Part shown: piece by piece, positions 16,341-23,727 of the stretch
Position numbering within the stretch: position 1 is the stretch's first letter
How the letters are laid out: each line of letters begins with the position of its first letter
NCBI GenBank assembly: GCA_050248275.1
Contig: JBFWSR010000011.1
Coordinates: forward strand, 1-64,000
Direction: 5' to 3'
DNA from: CAILZL01 sp050248275
Lineage (GTDB): Bacteria; Pseudomonadota; Gammaproteobacteria; Steroidobacterales; Steroidobacteraceae
Length of the DNA stretch: 64,000 nucleotides
Notes under the pieces: generated by a model
The model's input: the letters and a program-made list of their open reading frames with translations, nothing else
Databases searched by the model: none
Told to the model about the DNA's origin: nothing
Program-made: the position numbers and the translations under genes

Positions 16341-17639
16341 TCAAGCGCGCACCTGACCCGAACCTCTGACGACATATTTGTAGCTGGTCAGTTGCTCGAC
16401 ACCCACCGGGCCGCGCGCATGGAATTTATCGGTGGAAATGCCGATTTCCGCGCCCATGCCGAATTCGCCGCCATCGGCAAACTGCGTTGAGGCATTGTGC
16501 AGCACGATGGCGCTGTCCACGCCATTGAGAAATCGCTCCGCCGTCGCCTGATTTTCGGTGACAATGGATTCAGTGTGGGCTGAACCGTACTTGCCGATAT
16601 GCGCCACCGCATCATCAACGCCATCCACCACATGCGCGGCGATGATCGAATCCAGATATTCGGTATACCAGTCTTGTTCGGTGGCGGGCTTCACGCGCGT
16701 ATCGACTTCTTGCACCGCCCGGTCGCCATGCACCTCGCAGCCGTTATCCAGCAGCATGCGAATCACGACCGGCATGTGCGTCTTGATGGCGGCGCGATCG
16801 AACAGCACGGTTTCCGCCGCACCGCAGATGCCGGTACGGCGCAATTTGGCGTTCTTGACGATCTCGCAGGCCATGTTCACATCGGCATCGCGATCCACAT
16901 ACACATGGCAGTTGCCTTCGAGATGACCGATCACCGGCACACGGGCATCCTGCTGCACGCGCTGAATCAGGCTCTTGCCGCCACGCGGTACGATCACGTC
17001 GATGTAGTCCGTCATGCCGGACAGCATGTAGCCCACCGCGGCGCGATCCGTCACCGGCACCATCTGCACAGCTGCTTCCGGCAGGCCTGCGGATTTCAAT
17101 CCCTGCACCAGGCACTCATGAATCGCGTGACTGGAGTGATGACTCTCCGACCCCCCGCGCAGGATCACCGCATTGCCGGATTTCAGGCACAGCGCGCCGG
17201 CATCGGCGGTGACATTGGGACGACTTTCATAAATGATGCCGATGACGCCCAGCGGCACGCGCACGCGCTGAATCTTCATGCCATTGGGACGTGTCCATTC
17301 GGCGATCACCGTACCGATGGGATCGGGCAACTGCATGATGTCCTCGATGCCCCTGGCCATGGCTTCCACGCGCCTGGCGTCGAGCAGCAGACGATCCAGC
17401 AGCGCACTGCTCAAGCCGCGCTCACGAGCCGAAGCCATGTCCCTGGCATTGGCGGCGAGGATGCCGGCACTGCGCGCCCGCAGCGCATCGACGGCGCCCT
17501 GCAAGGCGCGGTTCTTGGCGGCGGCATCGGTTTGCGCCAGCACCCGGGCGGCTTCCACGGCGGCGCGGCCGATGGGCTCCATGATGGCGCCCATCCCGGC
17601 CAGGGAATCATGGGCCACGGAATCGGTGGATGCAGACAT
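16341..17639 (-). CDS. proA: gamma-glutamyl phosphate reductase
   Basis: A 432-residue enzyme of the aldehyde dehydrogenase superfamily that reduces gamma-glutamyl phosphate to the semialdehyde in proline synthesis. IYESRPNVTADAGALCLKSGNAVILRGG near residue 140, PRGGKSLIQ, and GICGAAETVLF with the catalytic Cys near residue 280 are diagnostic, as is the C-terminal RGPVGVEQLTSYKYVVRG. proB is not in the window. Confidence 0.97.
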   Translation of the reverse strand: MSASTDSVAHDSLAGMGAIMEPIGRAAVEAARVLAQTDAAAKNRALQGAVDALRARSAGILAANARDMASARERGLSSALLDRLLLDARRVEAMARGIEDIMQLPDPIGTVIAEWTRPNGMKIQRVRVPLGVIGIIYESRPNVTADAGALCLKSGNAVILRGGSESHHSSHAIHECLVQGLKSAGLPEAAVQMVPVTDRAAVGYMLSGMTDYIDVIVPRGGKSLIQRVQQDARVPVIGHLEGNCHVYVDRDADVNMACEIVKNAKLRRTGICGAAETVLFDRAAIKTHMPVVIRMLLDNGCEVHGDRAVQEVDTRVKPATEQDWYTEYLDSIIAAHVVDGVDDAVAHIGKYGSAHTESIVTENQATAERFLNGVDSAIVLHNASTQFADGGEFGMGAEIGISTDKFHARGPVGVEQLTSYKYVVRGSGQVRA

Positions 17640-17797
17640 GGCAGGAACCTCGAAAAGTCAGGCAGACATTGTAGCCGTACCGCGCTCCTCTTAGGGGCAG
17701 ACCGATGACCGGAGGGATTGCTCTTGATTTGCCCCACCACAACCCCATACTTTCCCCGGTCGCGGGCTCTCTACGGAAACTTTCAGGTCATACTTCC

Positions 17798-18676
17798 ATG
17801 AAACGCATTTTTCTGTTCATCATCACCAACCTGGCTGTCGTGTTTGTGCTCAGCATTGTGCTGCGGCTGCTGGGAGTGGATCGTCTGGAAACCGCCAGCG
17901 GTGGACTGGACGTCCGCAGCCTGCTGATTTTCTCGGCGGTATTCGGGTTTGGCGGCGCGCTGATTTCACTGGCCATGGCCAAGTGGTCTGCCAAACGCAT
18001 GATGGGCGTGCAGGTTATCACCCAGCCCAGCAGTCCGCGCGAAATCTGGCTGGTGAATACCGTACAGCGGTGCGCCCAGCAGGCCGGCATCGGCATGCCC
18101 GAAGTCGGCATCTTCGATTCCCCGGAGATGAATGCCTTCGCCACCGGCGCACGCCGCGACAGCGCCCTGGTCGCCGTCAGCACCGGCCTGCTCAACAGCA
18201 TGACCCAGGCTGAAGCCGAGGCGGTCATCGGCCATGAAATCAGCCACGTCGCCAATGGCGACATGGTCACCCTCACGCTGATTCAAGGTGTCGTGAACAC
18301 TTTTGTCATTTTCCTGTCGCGCGTGATTGGCTATGTGGTGGATCGCATCATTCTCAAGAATGAGCGCGGTCATGGCATCGGCTATATGGTCAGCATCATG
18401 GTCAGCCAGATCGTACTTGGCATCCTTGCCAGCATCATAGTCATGTGGTTTTCGCGGCAACGCGAATTCCGCGCCGATGCCGGCGGCGCCAAACTGGCCG
18501 GCCGCGGCAACATGATCGCCGCGCTGGAACGTTTGATGAATCGCCACAGCGAAGCCGCACTGCCGGAAAAGATGGCCGCCTTCGGCATCTCCGGCGGTAA
18601 GGGCATGATGCGATTGTTCATGACACATCCGCCGCTGGAAGAACGCATCGCTGCATTGCGTAATGCGCAGCCTTGA
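17798..18676 (+). CDS. htpX: membrane zinc protease HtpX
   Basis: A 292-residue M48 metalloprotease for quality control of membrane proteins. It has N-terminal membrane segments at about 5-25 and 35-60, and zinc site HEISH with H146, E147 and H150. Two more hydrophobic segments, around 160-185 and 195-220, follow, and the later EFRADAGGAKLAG supplies the third zinc ligand. The start ATG 17798 gives MKRIFLFIITNLAV, the usual HtpX opening; a longer frame upstream is not needed. Confidence 0.96.
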   Translation: MKRIFLFIITNLAVVFVLSIVLRLLGVDRLETASGGLDVRSLLIFSAVFGFGGALISLAMAKWSAKRMMGVQVITQPSSPREIWLVNTVQRCAQQAGIGMPEVGIFDSPEMNAFATGARRDSALVAVSTGLLNSMTQAEAEAVIGHEISHVANGDMVTLTLIQGVVNTFVIFLSRVIGYVVDRIILKNERGHGIGYMVSIMVSQIVLGILASIIVMWFSRQREFRADAGGAKLAGRGNMIAALERLMNRHSEAALPEKMAAFGISGGKGMMRLFMTHPPLEERIAALRNAQP

Positions 18677-18768
18677 CCAACGGGTGCGAAATACATTGCG
18701 CCTCTCCAAACACCTCTGCTTGCGGTTTCTGCATGGCCCAATTCATGGGGCCCGATACCCCGTAACTG

Positions 18769-20199
18769 ATGACGCGTCCACATAAGACGGCGATCGTCTG
18801 GTTCCGCCGCGATCTGCGAATGACGGATAACCCGGCGTTGAGTTACGCGCTCGCGCATGCCGAGCAAGTCATTCCGGTGTTCGTTCATGCACCGGAAGAA
18901 GAAGCACCCTGGTCACCCGGCGCAGCCAGTCGCTGGTGGTTGCATCACAGTCTGCAAGCCTTGAGTACACAGTTCGCTATGCTCGGCAGCCGTCTGATCA
19001 TTTGTCAGGGCTCAAGCCTAAGCAACTTGCAGCAACTCATCCATGCAACCGGCGCGACGCTGGTGTGCTGGAACCGGCTGTATGAACCGGCCTGCGTGGC
19101 ACGCGACACGACCATCAAAAGCACTTTGAAAGCTGCGGACATTGATGTCAGCAGTCACAATGCCGCCTTGCTGTTCGAGCCCTGGGAAATACGCAATCAG
19201 CAGGACAAGCCGTTTCGAGTCTTCACGCCATTCTGGCGGCATTGTCAGCAGCAGCTTGCGCAGCAAGCATTGCCGCTGCCTGCACCGAAACGACTGCCCG
19301 CTGTCCCCACCTCATTGGCGTCACTGTCACTGGATGTGCTGGACTTGTTGCCCCGCATCGCATGGGATACCGGCATGCGCGCACACTGGCAGACAGGTGA
19401 AACCGGCGCGCAATCGAGACTGCAAAAGTTTATCGACAACGCGGCGCAGGACTACGCCACGCAACGCGACCGCCCCGATAAAACCGGCACTTCGTCTCTT
19501 GCGCCGTATCTGCATTTTGGCGAGATCAGTCCACGCCAGATTCTGGCGGCGCTGGCCGAACAGCAGACAACCGCAGAAAGTTTTGTGCGTGAACTGGGCT
19601 GGCGCGAATTTGCGCATCACCTGCTGCATCACTTCCCGCAGATCACGGACAAACCGCTGGATGTGCGTTTCGAAAACTTTCCATGGGATCGCAATGCCGC
19701 GACATTGCAAGCCTGGCAGCGTGGTCAGACAGGTATTCCTTTGGTCGATGCCGGCATGCGTGAGTTGTGGCGCACCGGCTGGATGCACAACCGCGTGCGC
19801 ATGGTGGTCGCTTCTTTTCTCACCAAGAATTTGCGATTGCACTGGCTGGAAGGCGCGCGCTGGTTCTGGGACACATTGGTGGATGCGGATCTGGCCAACA
19901 ACACCCAGGGCTGGCAATGGACAGCCGGCTGCGGCGCCGATGCCGCACCTTATTTCCGCGTGTTCAATCCAGTGTTGCAGGCGGAAAAATTCGACCCGCA
20001 ATTCGATTACATCCGTCGCTGGATTCCCGAAATCGCACGCCTGCCGGATCGCTGGATCGCCAAACCATGGGCAGCGCCCACAACAGAGTTATCCAAAGCC
20101 GGCATTGAACTGGGCAGTCATTATCCGAAACCGATTGTTGATCTGGCCATGAGTCGCGAAGCGGCGTTAACGGCTTACAAACAGATCAAAACAACCTGA
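18769..20199 (+). CDS. phrB: deoxyribodipyrimidine photo-lyase
   Basis: A 476-residue class I CPD photolyase/cryptochrome-family protein that repairs UV pyrimidine dimers using FADH- and blue light. The N-terminal antenna domain opens with IVWFRRDLRMTDNPAL. The FAD-binding helical domain has TGIPLVDAGMRELWRTGWMHNRVRMVVASFLTK and, near residues 378-400, NNTQGWQWTAGCGADAAPYFR. Length and motifs fit an E. coli-type enzyme better than a cryptochrome-DASH. Confidence 0.95.
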   Translation: MTRPHKTAIVWFRRDLRMTDNPALSYALAHAEQVIPVFVHAPEEEAPWSPGAASRWWLHHSLQALSTQFAMLGSRLIICQGSSLSNLQQLIHATGATLVCWNRLYEPACVARDTTIKSTLKAADIDVSSHNAALLFEPWEIRNQQDKPFRVFTPFWRHCQQQLAQQALPLPAPKRLPAVPTSLASLSLDVLDLLPRIAWDTGMRAHWQTGETGAQSRLQKFIDNAAQDYATQRDRPDKTGTSSLAPYLHFGEISPRQILAALAEQQTTAESFVRELGWREFAHHLLHHFPQITDKPLDVRFENFPWDRNAATLQAWQRGQTGIPLVDAGMRELWRTGWMHNRVRMVVASFLTKNLRLHWLEGARWFWDTLVDADLANNTQGWQWTAGCGADAAPYFRVFNPVLQAEKFDPQFDYIRRWIPEIARLPDRWIAKPWAAPTTELSKAGIELGSHYPKPIVDLAMSREAALTAYKQIKTT

Positions 20200-20233
20200 C
20201 TGAAAGAATCTCGTATGCGTGCAGGTTAGAATT

Positions 20234-20968
20234 TCACCCCAGCTCCCGCTTCGCCGCTTCGATCCATTCACGCTGTTCCTTGCGAAACACCGCGCCAGCC
20301 AGTTCGGCATTAGACAGCAGTTCCTTCAGCATGGTATTGCCCTGCTCAGTCTGACCTTGTCGCTTGAGCAAACTGGCGTAGCGATACATGGCTTCCGCAC
20401 CGGAATAATATTTTGACAATGCCTGGTATTCGCTCAATGCCTTGTCGAGATTGCCTTCGCCTTCCAGCGCGCGGGCGTAGAGCAGATGGCCTTCGGGCGA
20501 TTTGAAATCTGGATTGTTGGCGATCAATTCATCCAATGTCTGGCGTGCTTCGGTAATCTGGCCCTTGGCGAAGTACGCCTTGGCCAGCCCCAGCATCAAT
20601 AGCGGTTCGTGGCTGTAAATGCCGGTCATCGCCGCACGATAGTGCTCCATGGCCTCATCATAGCGACCGCGATCGAACAACTGGTCCGCGACACGGCGTC
20701 GACTGTCCACACTGTCGTTCACCGCCAGCTTCTGACTGGCCTGACGCAGATCGCGATGCGGATCGACGGTCTTGCGCAGGCCCGATGCAGCACGCCTGGC
20801 GGTGCGGCTGGCCATCAGTCCCGGCAGGATTTCCACAATGAAATACGCCAGCGCCCCAATCAACGGCACGAAGATCACCAGCCACACCCACAGGGTGTTG
20901 CGGCCGGTTTTGACGATGTGAATCACCAGGGCGACCTGGATCAGAATCGGCAGTAACCAGTAAATCAT
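20234..20968 (-). CDS. membrane-anchored tetratricopeptide repeat protein
   Basis: A 244-residue protein. Residues 1-20 and about 25-48 are hydrophobic and form an N-terminal hairpin anchor (MIYWLLPILIQVALVIHIVK, then WVWLVIFVPLIGALAYFIV), as in phospholipase-D-nuclease-like leader segments. From about residue 85, TPR-like repeats follow: RRVADQLFDRGRYDEAMEHYRAA, LGLAKAYFAKGQITEARQTLDE and YARALEGEGNLDKALSEYQALS. It is probably a protein-interaction scaffold at the inner membrane. I chose the ATG at 20968; a frame to 21058 overlaps the divergent gene. Confidence 0.8.
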   Translation of the reverse strand: MIYWLLPILIQVALVIHIVKTGRNTLWVWLVIFVPLIGALAYFIVEILPGLMASRTARRAASGLRKTVDPHRDLRQASQKLAVNDSVDSRRRVADQLFDRGRYDEAMEHYRAAMTGIYSHEPLLMLGLAKAYFAKGQITEARQTLDELIANNPDFKSPEGHLLYARALEGEGNLDKALSEYQALSKYYSGAEAMYRYASLLKRQGQTEQGNTMLKELLSNAELAGAVFRKEQREWIEAAKRELG

Positions 20969-21045
20969 GGGCAACCTGAAGATGCGGAACGGGCAACGAA
21001 GACGACGCATCTTACCTGCTCTGCCGAACTCAGTAGAATCGCCCC

Positions 21046-22488
21046 ATGAGTCATTCATCCAATCCCACGCCTGTCCTGCTCGATCAGCTGCGCGCCCTCG
21101 TCGGCCCGGCGGGTTATTTTGATCAGGCCGGCGACATCGAGCCCTTCCTGGTCGATCACCGCCGTCTGTATCGCGGCGCCACGCCGCTGGTGTTGCGCCC
21201 GGATTCGACCGAACAGGTATCGCGCATTTTGAGGTTCTGCCATGATCACCGCATTGGCGTGGTGCCGGTGGGCGGCAACACCAGTTACTGCGGCGGCGCG
21301 ACGCCTTCTGCCGATGGCGCGCAAATCGTCGTGTCGCTGGCGCGCCTGAAACGCATCCGTAGTGTCGATCCGCTCAACTACACGCTCACGGTGGAAGCCG
21401 GTTGCGTACTCGCCGAAGTGCAACAGGCTGCCGAAGCGCAGGATCGTCTGTTTCCTTTGAGTCTCGGTTCGGAAGGCTCCTGTCAGATTGGCGGCAATCT
21501 CTCCACCAATGCCGGCGGCACGGCCGTGCTGCGCTATGGCATGACGCGCGAACTGGTGCTGGGACTGGAAGTGGTGCTGCCCGATGGCCGCGTACTCGAC
21601 GATCTGACCGGTCTGCGCAAGAACAACACCGGCTATGACCTGCGCAATCTGTTCATGGGTGCGGAAGGCACGCTGGGCATCATTACTGCCGCCACGCTCA
21701 AACTGTTTCCCTTGCCGCGCACGCGCGTCACCGCGCTGGTGGCTGTCAACGATCCTGCCGCCGCAGTTGCGCTGCTGACGCATCTGCGCAGCAGCGGCAG
21801 CGACAGTCTGGCCACCTTTGAATTGATGCCGCGCATCGCGCTGGAACTGATTTTCCAGCACATTCAAGGTATCAGCGATCCTTTCGATGCCGTCCATCCC
21901 TGGTATGTGCTGCTGGAAGCAACCACCGCACAGCTCACTGATATTTTGAACGATGAAATCACCACGGCACTCGCCAGCGCACAGGAACACGGTTTGTTAC
22001 GCGATGCGCTGCTGGCCCAGAACGCCAGTCAACGTGAATTGTTCTGGCGTATCCGCGAAACCATTCCCGAAGCGCAGACTCGTGCCGGCGGCAGCATCAA
22101 ACATGATGTGTCCGTGGCCATCAGCGATTTGCCACGCTTTATTGAAGCCGGCATGGCGCGTTGCCGACAGACTGCCCCCGAAGGCGTGATCGTGGTGTAT
22201 GGCCATCTCGGCGATGGCAGCCTGCATTTCAACATCAACACGCCCACGCAGCCGTCAACGCAGGCTGCTCGCGACGCGTTTCTGGCCAAAACCAGCTCGC
22301 TCAACCATGCCATGCATGAACTGACCCGCGACTATCGCGGCAGCATCAGCGCCGAGCACGGCATCGGTCAGCTCAAGCGCGATGAACTGGCGCATTACAA
22401 AGATCCGGTCGCGATGGACGTCATGCGCAGCATCAAACGCGCGTTCGACCCGCACGGCATCATGAATCCGGGCAAGGTATTGCTGTAA
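21046..22488 (+). CDS. FAD-linked 2-hydroxyacid dehydrogenase (D-2-hydroxyglutarate/D-lactate/GlcD type)
   Basis: A 480-residue flavoprotein of the FAD_binding_4/FAD-oxidase_C type. The PP-loop VVPVGGNTSYCGGATP near residue 80 and GSCQIGGNLSTNAGG near 150 bind FAD. The C-terminal half has VYGHLGDGSLHFNI near residue 385 and SAEHGIGQLKRDEL near residue 430, with the His residues used for substrate and metal. This family oxidises D-2-hydroxyacids; whether the substrate is D-2-hydroxyglutarate, D-lactate or glycolate cannot be told from sequence alone. Confidence 0.88.
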   Translation: MSHSSNPTPVLLDQLRALVGPAGYFDQAGDIEPFLVDHRRLYRGATPLVLRPDSTEQVSRILRFCHDHRIGVVPVGGNTSYCGGATPSADGAQIVVSLARLKRIRSVDPLNYTLTVEAGCVLAEVQQAAEAQDRLFPLSLGSEGSCQIGGNLSTNAGGTAVLRYGMTRELVLGLEVVLPDGRVLDDLTGLRKNNTGYDLRNLFMGAEGTLGIITAATLKLFPLPRTRVTALVAVNDPAAAVALLTHLRSSGSDSLATFELMPRIALELIFQHIQGISDPFDAVHPWYVLLEATTAQLTDILNDEITTALASAQEHGLLRDALLAQNASQRELFWRIRETIPEAQTRAGGSIKHDVSVAISDLPRFIEAGMARCRQTAPEGVIVVYGHLGDGSLHFNINTPTQPSTQAARDAFLAKTSSLNHAMHELTRDYRGSISAEHGIGQLKRDELAHYKDPVAMDVMRSIKRAFDPHGIMNPGKVLL

Positions 22489-22555
22489 CTTTTTCCGCTG
22501 CTGACGCGAATTACCAGATCAACCGTCCATCGCCATCCATTTCAGGGGGAATCTC

Positions 22556-23125
22556 ATGAAAACCATCGCTATCGGCCTGCTGGCCACACTCATGCTGGCC
22601 GTGCCGATCAGCCAGGCAAAGGAATCTGCCGTTTGGGTGCCGCCCGGCCCGACTGTGGGCAGCGTTTTCCCTGATGCATTGTCGTTGCAGGATCAAACTG
22701 GGAAGCAGCAAAACCTGAAGGCGCTGCTGGGTAAAAATGGCGCTGCCGTATTCTTTGTACGCTCCGCCGACTGGTGTCCGTTCTGCATGCGGCAGTTGGT
22801 GGATGCAAACAGCAAGCTCGACGAATTCAGACAGTTGGGGCTCAATGTGGTCTCGGTCAGCATAGATACGCCGGACAAGCTCGCCAGCTTTCATCAGAAA
22901 CAAGCCATTGGTTACACCATGCTTTCCGACCCGGACGGCGTCATCGTGGAGAAACTTGGCATCCGCGACCCGCAATACGCACAGGGGAGCATGGCTTATG
23001 GGGTTGCGCGTCCGATGATCTTCATCGTCAACCCGCAACTGAAAATCACCCACAAGTTTGCTGAAGAGAGCTATCGCAACCGGCCGGACCTGACCAAGGT
23101 ACTGGCCGAATTGAATAAAAAATAG
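22556..23125 (+). CDS. secreted peroxiredoxin-like (AhpC/TSA) thiol protein
   Basis: A 189-residue protein with a signal peptide (residues 1-20, ending SQA). The thioredoxin-fold domain carries SADWCPFCMRQLVD near residue 78: a CxxC pair as in thioredoxin-like proteins, at the position of the peroxidatic Cys of AhpC/TSA proteins. VSVSIDTPDKLASFHQ and TMLSDPDG match the AhpC pattern. It is probably a periplasmic thiol peroxidase or disulfide reductase. A good ribosome-binding site (AGGGGGAA) precedes the ATG. Confidence 0.85.
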   Translation: MKTIAIGLLATLMLAVPISQAKESAVWVPPGPTVGSVFPDALSLQDQTGKQQNLKALLGKNGAAVFFVRSADWCPFCMRQLVDANSKLDEFRQLGLNVVSVSIDTPDKLASFHQKQAIGYTMLSDPDGVIVEKLGIRDPQYAQGSMAYGVARPMIFIVNPQLKITHKFAEESYRNRPDLTKVLAELNKK

Positions 23126-23178
23126 GCGTGCGCCCCGGGAGTACCGTCCATATAGCCAACCGACGCGATTGTCGATGA

Positions 23179-23568
23179 TTATCGATAGTCGCGGTGGCAG
23201 TCGTCGCAGGCCTCCTGCATCTGCTTCAGGCGTGCTGCGTCATAGTCACATTGACCGGCAACAGTCACCGGCTGTGCAACCTGATTAACCTTTTCGATGT
23301 AGCTGTGGAAAATCACGTCCTGGGTATCGGCCAACGGGAAAGCCAGCGCCAGCTCCTTGGCCAACACGTGCAACCTGCCGCCAGCCTGTTCCGCCGCCAC
23401 GCAGTCATTATTCTTTACGGCTTCTTGCCACGACAGCAGGTGTGATTGCAGCAGCCACATCACCGCCAGTCCATGTTGACGCTGGCGCATGAAGTGTCGG
23501 CTTGTCATGGCGCCCAACACCGCACCCAGAACAAGACCCAAAAAAACCGCAGCCAGCAATTTTTTCAT
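23179..23568 (-). CDS. cytochrome c'-like small membrane-anchored haem protein
   Basis: A 129-residue protein with an N-terminal hydrophobic signal/anchor (LLAAVFLGLVLGAVLGA) and a helical body. The end, CDDCHRDYR, is the CxxCH haem-c site followed by the (F/Y)R found at the C-terminus of class II cytochromes c'. Two further cysteines, in NNDCVA and GQCDYD, are unusual. The ATG at 23568 is preferred because AGGTGG lies just before it; GTG 23580 is an alternative. I infer a periplasmic electron-transfer or gas-binding role. Confidence 0.65.
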   Translation of the reverse strand: MKKLLAAVFLGLVLGAVLGAMTSRHFMRQRQHGLAVMWLLQSHLLSWQEAVKNNDCVAAEQAGGRLHVLAKELALAFPLADTQDVIFHSYIEKVNQVAQPVTVAGQCDYDAARLKQMQEACDDCHRDYR

Positions 23569-23727
23569 GCCACCTGACACCCAGCAGTGAGATAAACGCC
23601 CAGTTTACTGGCTACCATGAGTACCAGGCAAAACCGTTTATCACTCGCGTTCACGAAGGGGGCCGGGCAAAATTACCGGCGGCTGTATCTAACTGCTTAA
23701 TCACTCCGATTCCCTCATTGGTTCACC

